From positions 1 through 46,682 of the forward strand of contig CACSJR010000025.1 in assembly GCA_902706235.1 (NCBI GenBank): a DNA stretch of 46,682 nucleotides, read 5' to 3'. This stretch comes from Citrobacter sp. 18056 (GTDB lineage: Bacteria > Pseudomonadota > Gammaproteobacteria > Enterobacterales > Enterobacteriaceae). Below, piece after piece: positions 19,971 to 28,688 of the stretch. How positions within the stretch are numbered: the stretch's first letter is position 1; each line of letters starts with the position of its first letter. The position numbers and the translations under genes are program-made. Under the pieces are notes generated by a model. That model was not told the DNA's origin, made no database searches, and was given only the letters and a program-made list of their open reading frames with translations.

Positions 19971-19986
19971 AGCAATACCCATGCCA
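19971..19986 (-). promoter_or_regulatory. Sigma-54 (-24/-12) promoter of dgaABCDEF
   Basis: Minus-strand TGGCATGGGTATTGCT fits the RpoN consensus TGGCAC-N5-TTGCA: GG at -24 and GC at -12 are separated by exactly 10 nt. It lies about 59 bp upstream of dgaA and just downstream of dgaR, whose product is a sigma-54 activator. A TGTGTCACAG element sits immediately upstream (19991-20000) and may be part of the activator site. Confidence 0.85.
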
Positions 19987-20020
19987 TCTTTGTGTCACAG
20001 AACCTGGAGGAAAAGAGGGA

Positions 20021-20038
20021 TGGGCCTGTAAAGGCCCA
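20021..20038 (-). terminator. Hairpin after dgaR
   Basis: TGGGCCTGTAAAGGCCCA is a perfect 7-bp stem with a 4-nt loop, 11 bp after the dgaR stop. On the minus strand it is followed by TCCCTCTTTTCC, a weak T-run, so it is a plausible factor-independent terminator separating dgaR from the dga operon. Confidence 0.65.
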
Positions 20039-20049
20039 CAGCAGAAAGA

Positions 20050-22857
20050 CTAGCGATACAGCAACTCGTAAATATAAAAATATTCGGCATCAGAAAGGCG
20101 GATGGAATACGCCTGTTCAATGGGAAAAAATGCCTGTTTGATGACAGAAAAAACCTGCTGGTCCAGATCCTGGTGTACCTCGAGAGCTATCTGTAACGGT
20201 TTGTGGCTTAAAACAATACGTTCGACCATGCAGCAGCAATGGATCAGAAAACGAAGTGTCACCTGGCGAGTCGGGTGGATGTCCAGATTACGGCAAATCA
20301 CATGCAGTATTCCTTCCATCTCCTGCAAAATGCGCTGCGGGTTAAGCACGGAGATATGGTTGATGATGCTTTCCAGCGTCAGGGCGCTGATAAAACGCAT
20401 GGCACTGCGCTCCATCTCCAGCTGACGATCGGCGTTACTGAGATCGGGAGTCAACAGACTAAGCACCAGATCTGGTCCTTGCTCAGAGAAGAGCTCTTCA
20501 AGGGAGATAAAAGGAATGTCCGGTAACCCGGGCTGGAAGGTGCCGACGATCCCCACCAGTCGTTCGTTGCCTCCAATTGCCACTCGTAGACGCTCCATGC
20601 TGCGGACTTCGTTATAGTCCACGACAATCAGCCGGGTATCTTCCGACATCAGAGTACCGAAACTCTCTTCCAGGACCTTCTTGATTTTCACGGCAGTTCC
20701 CATGCCAGTAATACAGGAGATGACCAGGACTTTGCCCGTATCCTCATCATGCTGGTTGCACAAATGATAAGGAATCCCTTTGCTCTCCATTAGTGGCATT
20801 AGTTGTGCGAATTCGCTGGTTTCGTAGGTCAGGTCGAGACCAATCTCCAGCAGCGAGGCCAGCGTGATATTCTGGATCAGCAGCACCTCAATATGGAAGA
20901 GCTTGTTGACAGTACTGGCGAAATGCACCAGCGAGCCGATGTCGACAATCAGTACCAGCCGCTGATAGCGTTTTTCTCGCACTTCACTGATCAGCAGCTC
21001 CAGTGTGTCGTGTACGGACTGCTCAAAAGGCATATCGATCGCGTTAAACAGCTCACATTCCAGTACCCGGTTAACGTAGTTTGCCATGCTGCTGGCGGTG
21101 GTCGAGCCATGGCCAATCAACATTACGCCGCAATCAGGATTAACATCTTTCCGCTGACGGAAGCTGCGACATTCTTTGAGAAACAGACACAGATAAACGA
21201 TCTCGGTAGTTGGGCACTGAATATGGAAGATTTCGTTAATTTTCTGACACAGTCTGGTGGCGTTATCATACTCATCTTTACAGTAATCGAGGATCAGACT
21301 GTTGGAGTAAAGATTGGGGATCAATCCCTTTTGCACATAAGAGAGCAGCGCCAGAAAATGTTTACGCAGATGGCTGACCATATTCAGCGGCAGAGGGAAG
21401 CCAAGTATTTGCTCAATACAGCCTGTCAGCAGAGTAATGCGCTGTTCAATCTGCCCACCGTAATGGCGCTCATCGGACTTGCCAGCGTTATGGCTGTATA
21501 GCCCGTACTCAAAAATAGTCCGCAGCTTGTTTTTGAGGATCGACAGCGTCTCCTGCGGCGGAACATTGCTGTTGCGCAGGTTGATATATTCCCGGGTCAA
21601 ATAGGTATAAAACAGATCGCTGTCCTGCTCGTTGCTAAGGGCTATGAGATGCTGCCTGAGCTGCGCAAACGGCAGAGAGTTAATGTCGATGAATTCATTT
21701 TGCCCAAACAGCCCGTCGACCAGTAGGCGGCTGCTGGCGCTGGCCGAGACGTGGCTTTCAGTCAGGCGCTTATCGAGTACTAGCATGGGGTTCTGGAGCG
21801 GATTGCCCATCCCGCTGGCCCAGGCCTGGGCGCACAGGAACTGGATATCACTTTTGAGCTGGCCAATATTCCCGGCCAGTGGTTTTTCCAGTAAATAGAG
21901 CAACAGTCCTTTGTCCAGCCGGATAGTCCGGTCAATCTTGCGGCTTTCTAACTGGATAAAACCAATGATGATCTCAACTTGTTCTTCCAGCGAGCGCTCG
22001 CGTAAGGCGGGAATGGTTATCGCCACCTGGATACGGCGCAGGAAGGTACGCAACAGGGTTGAGTCCGGGCTTTCTGTGGTGGCACAAATGAGCCTGACGC
22101 CGATGCTTCGCGCTTTTTCACTGGAGCCCAGTGGGCGGTATTCGCCTTTATCAAGGATAGAGAAAAGTTTTTCCTGTCCCTCATAGGGCAGACGGTGGAC
22201 TTCATCAAGCAGCAGAAAACCGCCATCGGCCTGCTCTATCAGGCCGCGTTTGTTTTCACTGGCCCCGGTAAAGGCTCCCTGTTTATGACCAAAAAGATGG
22301 GAAGAGAGCAGCTCCGGGTTATGGGAGTATTCCGCACAGTTAAAATAGATTAACGGGACAGTACTTCCCTGCAGCTGCAGGCTGGCAAACTGGTGCATGA
22401 TTTCAGCAAAAAAGGTCTTACCTACGCCGGAAGGTCCTGTGAGCAAAACGTGTAATCCACCAGGATAGAGCACCGCTGCCTTCCCTTTTTCCACGGCCAG
22501 TTTCAGACTGCGATCGTAACCTATCAGGGCATGGAAGGGGTCAGTATCAGTAGACGATACAGACGGCAGTAACTCCTTGAGGGTCTTGACTTCCAGCGAG
22601 GTTTTACTGCTAAAAATAGTATCGAATAGCTTTTCAATGACGATGCGGTGTAAGAACAACACAGGCCGGGATTTAATTTTAATCACCAGACGCTCAGTGC
22701 AAAGTTGGTTCAGTTCTTTGCTCACCGAATTACGGGCAAGCCCGAGGTTAAATCCAATGGTTTCTGCGTTGAAACCAATATTATCAGCTAATATTTCACG
22801 CTTCAGGGTCAGCGTGAGGCGTTCCAATTCCTGACAAACTGCATCTTTACGTTTCAT
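20050..22857 (-). CDS. dgaR: LevR-type sigma-54 activator DgaR
   Basis: 935-aa regulator with the LevR/DgaR layout: N-terminal winged helix (about 1-65), AAA+ sigma-54 interaction domain with Walker A GPSGVGKT (141-148), the sigma-54 contact loop GAFTGA (194-199) and Walker B GGFLLLDEV (212-220), then a PTS regulation domain, an EIIA-mannose-like domain (VMLIGHGSTTASSM, with a His that PTS proteins could phosphorylate), a GatB-like IIB domain (VLVISCITGMGTAVKIK) and a second PRD at the C-terminus. It should activate dgaABCDEF through RpoN, with activity tuned by PTS phosphorylation. Full length, no break. Start at 22857 after a short AT-rich leader. Confidence 0.92.
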   Translation of the reverse strand: MKRKDAVCQELERLTLTLKREILADNIGFNAETIGFNLGLARNSVSKELNQLCTERLVIKIKSRPVLFLHRIVIEKLFDTIFSSKTSLEVKTLKELLPSVSSTDTDPFHALIGYDRSLKLAVEKGKAAVLYPGGLHVLLTGPSGVGKTFFAEIMHQFASLQLQGSTVPLIYFNCAEYSHNPELLSSHLFGHKQGAFTGASENKRGLIEQADGGFLLLDEVHRLPYEGQEKLFSILDKGEYRPLGSSEKARSIGVRLICATTESPDSTLLRTFLRRIQVAITIPALRERSLEEQVEIIIGFIQLESRKIDRTIRLDKGLLLYLLEKPLAGNIGQLKSDIQFLCAQAWASGMGNPLQNPMLVLDKRLTESHVSASASSRLLVDGLFGQNEFIDINSLPFAQLRQHLIALSNEQDSDLFYTYLTREYINLRNSNVPPQETLSILKNKLRTIFEYGLYSHNAGKSDERHYGGQIEQRITLLTGCIEQILGFPLPLNMVSHLRKHFLALLSYVQKGLIPNLYSNSLILDYCKDEYDNATRLCQKINEIFHIQCPTTEIVYLCLFLKECRSFRQRKDVNPDCGVMLIGHGSTTASSMANYVNRVLECELFNAIDMPFEQSVHDTLELLISEVREKRYQRLVLIVDIGSLVHFASTVNKLFHIEVLLIQNITLASLLEIGLDLTYETSEFAQLMPLMESKGIPYHLCNQHDEDTGKVLVISCITGMGTAVKIKKVLEESFGTLMSEDTRLIVVDYNEVRSMERLRVAIGGNERLVGIVGTFQPGLPDIPFISLEELFSEQGPDLVLSLLTPDLSNADRQLEMERSAMRFISALTLESIINHISVLNPQRILQEMEGILHVICRNLDIHPTRQVTLRFLIHCCCMVERIVLSHKPLQIALEVHQDLDQQVFSVIKQAFFPIEQAYSIRLSDAEYFYIYELLYR

Positions 22858-23027
22858 TAATACCTGTTTCGACCTGTTTTAACCCCTTTGCCGCTGAGGT
22901 TACTACGCGTTGTCTGACAAATCGGTCATCTGAAGAGAATATTTCCTAAAATTTGACCAATGCCACAGAACGAGCTTCAAGTTGATTACAGTTTGATGAT
23001 GATTTTTCCACCCCCGGCTGTTTGGTG

Positions 23028-23302
23028 GTAAGCGTAAACTCAGCGTCGTATGCAGACATCAAGCCAGTACTGCTAACAAGAGTTTTATCTTCTTCGGCAG
23101 CGATCATGGTGGAGAGCGTGGCACACTGTTGTACGGCCTGATCGGTACGTGCAAACTCAATGGTATCGATCCAGAGGCTTATCTGCGCCATATCCTGAGT
23201 GTGCTGCCGGAGTAGCCTTCCAATAAAGTGGCCGAACTTCTGCCCTGGAACGTTGATCTCACCAATAAATAGCCGTCAATACGGTACTCACTGATCGCTT
23301 AC
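23028..23302 (+). mobile_element. Internally deleted IS66-family element (~275 bp)
   Basis: The left end GTAAGCGTAAACTCAGCG (23028) and the right end, read on the minus strand from 23302 as GTAAGCGATCAGTGAGTACC, share the IS66-type tip GTAAGCG and several inner positions including CGTAT. Between them only the last part of tnpC remains. The 8-bp flanks differ, so no target duplication is seen. It looks like a non-autonomous deletion derivative or two fused ends. Confidence 0.55.
23075..23272 (+). pseudogene. IS66-family TnpC transposase, C-terminal fragment
   Basis: Plus-strand reading NKSFIFFGSDHGGERGTLLY, then GLIGTCKLNGIDPEAYLRHI and, after an in-frame TAG at 23213 (expected Trp codon), PSNKVAELLPWNVDLTNK and a stop. 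This is the typical C-terminus of IS66 transposases. The minus-strand frame over the same bases is only a shadow. Dead remnant. Confidence 0.75.
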
Positions 23303-23540
23303 GAACTGAGGGGCCATCAGCTTGACGTTATGGCCCATCGACATGAGTTTGCCGGCCCAAAAGTGGGCAGGTCAGTACAGGCTTCCATGCTGATCAAACA
23401 TGGAGGGATGTTGGCAAAAAATGAAAGCATTTTTGCTCGTTTAAGTTGCTTGTTGAACAACCGCTGCCGTGTTCGTCAATTCCGTGGACCTGAAAAACCT
23501 CTTTTGCCAAATCGATGCCGATCGTCTTAACGTTAATGAT
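23303..23540 (-). pseudogene. IS110-family transposase, N-terminal fragment
   Basis: Minus-strand reading NVKTIGIDLAKEVFQVHGID begins near 23540 (the usual Met codon reads ATT), and after a frameshift continues QLKRAKMLSFFANIPPCLIS and MEAC, followed by a degraded GHNVKLMAPQFV segment. This is the DEDD domain start of IS110-family transposases. It ends where the IS66 right end begins at 23302. The corresponding C-terminal half of an IS110 transposase is present 9 kb away at 32.7-32.9 kb in the same orientation. Confidence 0.7.
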
Positions 23541-23664
23541 GGCCGCTCCGCTCAGGTAGTGACGATTTATCATCCCACTGTGGCACAAGCTGTAGGGAGA
23601 GACTATTCCATTAACAAAGCCATCAAATATATAAGCCAATAAAAATATGTAACAAGAAATAGAA

Positions 23665-24573
23665 CTAACGCCCCCCACTTAACCCCGCCTTCACTTCCGG
23701 ATGTAATAAATAGTCCATACACCAGCGGCAGACTTCCCCCATGCCGTCAGAACGTGCGGCGATAAATATCTTAGTCGCGTGTTTATGTTCCTGCATCGGC
23801 TTTTTCAGCAATAAACCATTATTGAGCAAAGGCAGTGTGAGATGGTGTGGGATATAACCGATGCCGACATTTTGCTGAATCAGCGCAATCGCGGTCGCGA
23901 AACTCGGCACAAATAAAGGTTTTTGCCCTTCGAGTAACCAGGCTTGCTGGGGTTCCATGTTTACCGTGGTATCACGAATACAGATGGCAGAAAAATGGCG
24001 TAGTTCTGCGTTTTCAAGCGGCTTTGGATGGCTAGCGAGGGGATGTTCAGGCCCGACGACAAAATCCCACTCCAGCTGGCCGATGGGTTCGCTGATGACC
24101 CCTTCGGTGCTTGGCACCGCGTGCGGGGCGCCAATCACCAGGTCCGCCCGCTTACTGTAAAGCGCGTCCCAGCAACCGTTATACACCTCGAGATTAATCG
24201 TCAGTGTGGTGGATGAGAACTCATGCTCGAAATCACGAATAAACGCTACCAGCGTGGCGGTGGGAATGATGTTATTCACAGCAACGGTCAGCTCTCTTTC
24301 GATACCGTCATGAATCAGCACGGTATTGCGTTTTAGCGCATCGAGATCGCCGAGAATAGTTTTGCTGTGCTGGATGAAATAATTCCCTGCTGGCGTCAGT
24401 TCGATGTAACGGCCTTTGCGAATAAACAGCTCCGCACCAATACTCTCTTCGGCCTTTTTGATGGTGTAGCTAATCGCTGACGGAACCTTGTTCAATTGCT
24501 CGGCGGCGGTAGTGATGCTCTGATATTTAGCGACCAGATGGACAATGCGGATGGTTTCGTCAGATATAAACAT
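23665..24573 (-). CDS. LysR-family regulator of the carbamoyl cluster
   Basis: 302-aa LysR-type regulator: winged helix-turn-helix in SITTAAEQLNKVPSAISYTIKKAEE (about 19-43), then a type-2 periplasmic-binding-like effector domain (about 90-290). The domain reminds me of AllS, the E. coli activator of allantoin genes, in the segments VNNIIPTATLVAFI and VGPEHPLASHPKPLENAELRHF, which fits the ureide-like genes upstream. It is transcribed in the same direction as and after the permease gene, so it may be part of the operon or have its own promoter in the 78-bp gap. Its target is inferred from position. Confidence 0.8.
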   Translation of the reverse strand: MFISDETIRIVHLVAKYQSITTAAEQLNKVPSAISYTIKKAEESIGAELFIRKGRYIELTPAGNYFIQHSKTILGDLDALKRNTVLIHDGIERELTVAVNNIIPTATLVAFIRDFEHEFSSTTLTINLEVYNGCWDALYSKRADLVIGAPHAVPSTEGVISEPIGQLEWDFVVGPEHPLASHPKPLENAELRHFSAICIRDTTVNMEPQQAWLLEGQKPLFVPSFATAIALIQQNVGIGYIPHHLTLPLLNNGLLLKKPMQEHKHATKIFIAARSDGMGEVCRWCMDYLLHPEVKAGLSGGR

Positions 24574-24596
24574 GGTGGTTCCTGCCCAGGCGTTGA

Positions 24597-24625
24597 GTGG
24601 CTTAACCTATCCTGAGTTAAGCCAC
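24597..24625. repeat. 10-bp inverted repeat between permease and LysR genes
   Basis: GTGGCTTAAC (24597-24606) pairs perfectly with GTTAAGCCAC (24616-24625) around a 9-nt loop. It sits 27 bp after the permease stop and 24 bp before the LysR start. No T-run follows, so it could be an intra-operon hairpin that lowers or protects transcript, or an operator for the regulator. Confidence 0.5.
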
Positions 24626-24651
24626 CGTATTATGCCAGGAATATTCAGGAT

Positions 24652-25875
24652 TTACTTGCTATCACCGATACGGCTTAATGCTGCATAGGCGATACAGGCC
24701 ACAAGAATAGAATCCAGAGAAGGGATTGTTGTCAGAGTAAATAAACCTTTAACTGTCATAAAGCCTACTGCCGAGCCGATGATCCAGGCGACAAAGGTCA
24801 GAACTTTGATTTGTGGCTCGCGGGTCAACACGCTTTCCTCATATCCATTACGGCGATAAAGGAAAAAATCGGCGATATAAATTCCGGCAACAGGCGGTGT
24901 GGCAATCCCTAAAAACAGTAAGAACGGAATAAACCACGCCATGATGTCCATGCTGCCGACAATCGCCGCCAGCACGCCAAGCGCGATGGTAATTTGCCAT
25001 TTCGGGAAACGGGTCAGCAGAGTGGATACCACCAACGTTCCCTGGAACATATTCCCGGCATTACCCGTGATACAGGCGAAAATCAGCAGCAAGGCGCCCG
25101 GCAGAACAGCACCAAATACGGCCATCGCGCCGAGCAAAGAACCTTGCCCACTAATGGCGCTTGGCGTAGCGCCTGCCCAATACAGCAGTGGATAAGCGAT
25201 CAGGAACGTCAGGCCTGCGGCAATCAGCGCATGTTTGCGGTTATGCACAAAGCTGCCGAAGTCGGGTAGGGTGGCGACCAGCACGATAATCGTCCCGACT
25301 ACGGTCGAAACCGCCACGCCGGTGTTCATACTGGTGATAGCCGCAGGCGCGGCAACTGTGGTATGGGTGGTCACGTAGAGAATGTAACAAAGCACCAGCG
25401 CAATCACCGGCACGGCGAACTGCGCCACTTTGCCTAACACTGCGAAACCAAACGCGGTTGAAGCGACAAAAATCACGCATCCCGCCGCGACCAGAAGTTG
25501 CACCGGCAGCTCCAACCCGTGTTGTGCCAGCAAATCATGCACCGAATGCCCGAACATATTGGCGGTGACGGCAATCCAGCCAAACAGACTGATCGCCATC
25601 AAAATGTTGATCGCAATTGCACCCTGTTCGCCGAATGCATACTTCACAATGCCATACGTCGGCAGGCGCGCTTTTTCGCCCACGCTGATGGTAATGGCCG
25701 ACAAAATAGCGAGAATTAACCCGCCGATAATCACTACGCTTATCAGCCCCGAACTGGAAAGCTGATTACCGAGACTTGATGATGAAAGCAATACCGGAGT
25801 GACGGCAATGCCAAGCAAAATCATGGCAATGCGCAGACCTGATGCAGTCCCTGGACTTTCTTCTGTTTTACGCAT
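24652..25875 (-). CDS. NCS1-type (cytosine permease-like) transporter
   Basis: 407-aa inner-membrane protein with about 12 hydrophobic segments, matching the CodB/NCS1 group (LGNQLSSSGLISVVIIGG near the N-terminus, ATLPDFGSFVHNRKHALIAA in the middle, GIATPPVAGIYIADFFLYRR in the late part). NCS1 proteins import nucleobases and related cyclic ureides such as cytosine, allantoin and hydantoins with Na+ or H+. It follows the AH_C gene by 26 bp. I infer that it brings in the cyclic or linear ureide used by this cluster; the actual substrate is not known. Confidence 0.82.
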   Translation of the reverse strand: MRKTEESPGTASGLRIAMILLGIAVTPVLLSSSSLGNQLSSSGLISVVIIGGLILAILSAITISVGEKARLPTYGIVKYAFGEQGAIAINILMAISLFGWIAVTANMFGHSVHDLLAQHGLELPVQLLVAAGCVIFVASTAFGFAVLGKVAQFAVPVIALVLCYILYVTTHTTVAAPAAITSMNTGVAVSTVVGTIIVLVATLPDFGSFVHNRKHALIAAGLTFLIAYPLLYWAGATPSAISGQGSLLGAMAVFGAVLPGALLLIFACITGNAGNMFQGTLVVSTLLTRFPKWQITIALGVLAAIVGSMDIMAWFIPFLLFLGIATPPVAGIYIADFFLYRRNGYEESVLTREPQIKVLTFVAWIIGSAVGFMTVKGLFTLTTIPSLDSILVACIAYAALSRIGDSK

Positions 25876-25901
25876 GACGTGCTCCTTTTGTCTGAGGCGA
25901 C

Positions 25902-26294
25902 TCAGACAATGTGAAAGTGGCCGGTGTATTTGCGCCAGCTACCCATTTCAGTAATTTCTTTCTGGCCTTCGGTGAGCCACGGTTCGGCCAGCACGCCGAG
26001 CATGTCGCTGCCGTCTGTGAGTTTCACTTTGCCGATACACAAACCCGCAGGTTCGCTCAGGAGTAGCGAGGCAAAAGAGGCCATAGGCAATTCCCAGACT
26101 TCCAGCGCTACCGATGTGCCGCCTTCGCTCACGCGCACCATACCAGGATGTTTGTCGTTGATGCTCCAGAGGCGGTAATGGGCGTCGGTTTGGTCTTCGC
26201 GAACGAATACGCCACCGACTTTCAGCATGTTGCCGTTGAGTTCCAGGCCGCGCATTAAGGTGCCGTTGACGGCGACCAGAGTGGTATCAGTCAT
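25902..26294 (-). CDS. Stand-alone allophanate hydrolase C-terminal domain protein
   Basis: 130-aa protein. The pattern VAVNGTLMRGLELNGNMLKV ... GGVFVREDQTDAHYRLWSIN ... HPGMVRVSEGGTSVALEVWE ... LPMASFASLL ... GSWRKYTGHF closely follows the C-terminal domain of AtzF/Dur1,2-type allophanate hydrolases (AH_C), but without the amidase-signature domain. In the full enzyme this domain handles the N-carboxycarbamate formed by the amidase part. It overlaps the end of the carbamate kinase gene by 8 bp, so the two are coupled. Presence here suggests chemistry on an allophanate-like compound. No function is proven for single-domain forms known to me. Confidence 0.7.
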   Translation of the reverse strand: MTDTTLVAVNGTLMRGLELNGNMLKVGGVFVREDQTDAHYRLWSINDKHPGMVRVSEGGTSVALEVWELPMASFASLLLSEPAGLCIGKVKLTDGSDMLGVLAEPWLTEGQKEITEMGSWRKYTGHFHIV

Positions 26295-27270
26295 GATTTT
26301 CTTCCTTATTTGTTGGGATAATCCAGGTGCCGTTTTGTTGGTTTAAGGCAGCTTTAATCGCTTGTGGGCTGGTGATTAACCCGCAGGCGTATTTCCCGGC
26401 GAGTTGGCTGGCAGTGACGAAATCGACTATTGCTTCGACTTTCGGCTGCATACTGCCCGCGCCAAATTGCCCCTGCGCAAGCAGTGCTTCGGCTTCTGGA
26501 ACAGACAATTCGTCCAGCCAGCGTTGTTCAGGCGTACCAAAGTTAATCGCTACCTTTTCCACGCCGGTTGGGATCAACAGCAGATCGGCACCAAGCTGTT
26601 GTGCCAGCAGCGCAGACGCCAGATCTTTGTCGATCACCGCCTCAACGCCATGCAATTGTTGCTGCGCATCACGTGTAACAGGAATCCCGCCGCCGCCGCA
26701 GGCGATAACCAGGCAGCCCTGCTTCAATAATTGGGCAATAGTGTCGCGCTCGATAATTTCCAGCGGAGCCGGGGATGGCACGGTGCGACGCCAGCCACGA
26801 CCGGCGTCTTCCATCATCGTCCAGCCGAGTTGCTGTTGGCGCAGTTCAGCGGTTTGATTATCGAAAAATGCGCCAATCGGTTTATTCGGTTGGCTAAAAG
26901 CCAGAGCGTCCTGACTCACCAGGGTTTGGGTTACAATCGTGACAATAGGTTTGTTGATACCCCGGCGTTGCAGTTCGTTATGGAGTGCTTTTTGAAACAT
27001 GTAACCAATCGCACCCTGAGTATCACCCACCGCGTAATCGAGCGGCACAGGGGCAACTTCTTCTGCTGCCAGTTCGGAGCGGCGCAGAATAAAACCGACC
27101 TGCGGGCCGTTGCCATGTGTCAGCACTAAATCCCAACCCGCTTCTATCATTTCCGCAATATGTGTAACGCTTTCAACAACGGCCTGATATTGGTCAGGAA
27201 TGCTGTTGTGCTGGTCGTCCTGAATCAGCGCATTACCGCCAACGGCCACGACGGCTAAAGGTTTGCTCAT
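26287..27270 (-). CDS. arcC: Carbamate kinase
   Basis: 327-aa enzyme of the carbamate kinase family (ArcC, YahI, YqeA, AllK). Motifs: AVGGNALIQDDQ at the N-terminus, LTHGNGPQVGFILRRSE for ADP/carbamoyl phosphate binding, YAVGDTQGAIGYM, LVIACGGGGIPV and VEAVIDKDLASALLAQ. It makes ATP and carbamate (then ammonia and CO2) from carbamoyl phosphate and ADP. It overlaps the DUF1116 gene upstream by 4 bp and the AH_C gene by 8 bp. In the allantoin pathway the same enzyme follows oxamate carbamoyltransferase, so here it is the energy-yielding end of the route. Symbol is generic; the paralogue is not certain. Confidence 0.9.
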   Translation of the reverse strand: MSKPLAVVAVGGNALIQDDQHNSIPDQYQAVVESVTHIAEMIEAGWDLVLTHGNGPQVGFILRRSELAAEEVAPVPLDYAVGDTQGAIGYMFQKALHNELQRRGINKPIVTIVTQTLVSQDALAFSQPNKPIGAFFDNQTAELRQQQLGWTMMEDAGRGWRRTVPSPAPLEIIERDTIAQLLKQGCLVIACGGGGIPVTRDAQQQLHGVEAVIDKDLASALLAQQLGADLLLIPTGVEKVAINFGTPEQRWLDELSVPEAEALLAQGQFGAGSMQPKVEAIVDFVTASQLAGKYACGLITSPQAIKAALNQQNGTWIIPTNKEENHD

Positions 27271-28688
27271 GCTGATTCTCCTTCGGAAACAACTTTGCCC
27301 AGCGCCTGAATGGCGTCAACAAAACAAGACAGGGGGGCCGTCGTTATGCCAGCGCCAATTTGCCCGACGCCTGCTTGTTTGTGTGCGATACCGGTGTTGA
27401 TGATTGGCAAAATGCTGCGGTCCGCGACTTTACGGGCATCAATGCCTGCGGCGGTTGCCGCAAAATTTAACGCCGGGAGCGTAAATGCCTGGTTTGCGCC
27501 AATCGTGATGGCCTGCATACGGCGACTGTTGTTGGTGGCATCGTCCGGCGTGCCGCCGACAAATTTCACAATTGCAGGGGATGACGCCATCGCAAATCCA
27601 CCTACACCGGCGGTTTCGGTGATGGCGCTGTCGCCGAGGTCAGCTGCGGCATCGTCAACGCCGTATCCCGGGAAGAACAATCCTTCGACCGGGTTCGCTG
27701 GAGCCTGGTACCACTGGTCGCCAAGGCCAGACAAACGAATCCCAAAATTCACGCCGTTACGCGCCATCACCGTGACCATTGAGCTGAATGGCACGTTTGC
27801 CGCGGCGTCCATCATCGACTTACAGGCGGTCATTGATAAATTAAGGAAGAAATGATCGTTACTGGTGATAAACGCTACCACCCGTTGAAGCTTATCGAGC
27901 GGCAGATTGCAGGCCAGAAGTGCCGGGAACAGGCGCTTGCAAAGCAGGCCAGTGGCGGCGGCATTGCGGTTATGCACTTCGTCGCCCATATGCAGCGCCT
28001 GTGACATCAGCGGTTTCAGCTCTAACTCGCCGAGTTCACGAACCGCCGCTTTCAGCGCCGGAGCCAGCTCTTCTCGCATCCAATGTAAACGCTGCAAAAC
28101 TTCGTCGTTATTGGCACCAAAGCGCAGAACCTTGCCAAGGCCTTCGTTAAAATTGCTGAATGCGCGTTCACCATTAGTTTTGTTTTCAATCACCCACAGC
28201 GGCATCGACGGGCTGATAATCCCCGCCATTGGGCCGACAGCGTGATAGTGGTGGCAAGGTTCGAGGTCAACATCACCGTTGTGAGCCATTAATTCAGCGG
28301 CTTCATGCGTGTTCGCCCAGCCTTCAAACAGAATCGCACCGACAATCGCCCCTTTAACCGGGCCGCACATATTCGACCAGCTAATCGGTGGGCCAGAATG
28401 CAGAATCAGTTTGCGTTGTGCCATTTCTGGGATCGCTACGCGAGCTTCCAGGACATCAATCAGGACCGGCTGCGCGCTTAAATAGCGTTCAAAAGCGATC
28501 TGGTTAGCTTGCTCAACCAACGGATGGCGCAGCAGTGACGCTAAATCCAGTCCTGCCTGAACATCGCCCGCAGCAGGCGGTTGCCAGCTCAGCGCAGTCA
28601 CATTACCCCCCACCTGCTGTAAATTTTCGGCAAAGCTTTTAAGCCCGGCGTTGACGACTTTTAGCGGCTGATTAAATAGAGTATTCAT
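27267..28688 (-). CDS. DUF1116 carbamoyltransferase subunit (YlbE/YahG-like)
   Basis: Protein of 473 aa from the start at 28688 (MNTLFNQPLKVVNAGLKSFA), which overlaps the fdrA stop by 4 bp (ATGA); the longer frame to 28838 would run into fdrA. It matches the DUF1116 family: LHSGPPISWSNMCGPVKGAI, ITSNDHFFLNLSMTACKSMM, LFFPGYGVDDAAADLGDSAI and GTPDDATNNSRRM. In E. coli YlbE works with FdrA and YlbF as oxamate carbamoyltransferase. I infer the same three-part enzyme here, perhaps with another carbamoyl donor. Confidence 0.82.
   Translation of the reverse strand: MNTLFNQPLKVVNAGLKSFAENLQQVGGNVTALSWQPPAAGDVQAGLDLASLLRHPLVEQANQIAFERYLSAQPVLIDVLEARVAIPEMAQRKLILHSGPPISWSNMCGPVKGAIVGAILFEGWANTHEAAELMAHNGDVDLEPCHHYHAVGPMAGIISPSMPLWVIENKTNGERAFSNFNEGLGKVLRFGANNDEVLQRLHWMREELAPALKAAVRELGELELKPLMSQALHMGDEVHNRNAAATGLLCKRLFPALLACNLPLDKLQRVVAFITSNDHFFLNLSMTACKSMMDAAANVPFSSMVTVMARNGVNFGIRLSGLGDQWYQAPANPVEGLFFPGYGVDDAAADLGDSAITETAGVGGFAMASSPAIVKFVGGTPDDATNNSRRMQAITIGANQAFTLPALNFAATAAGIDARKVADRSILPIINTGIAHKQAGVGQIGAGITTAPLSCFVDAIQALGKVVSEGESA

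Noticed and set aside
22946..23191. Minus-strand 81-aa frame
   Set aside because: It is antisense to the plus-strand IS66 TnpC remnant, which has the recognisable protein sequence.
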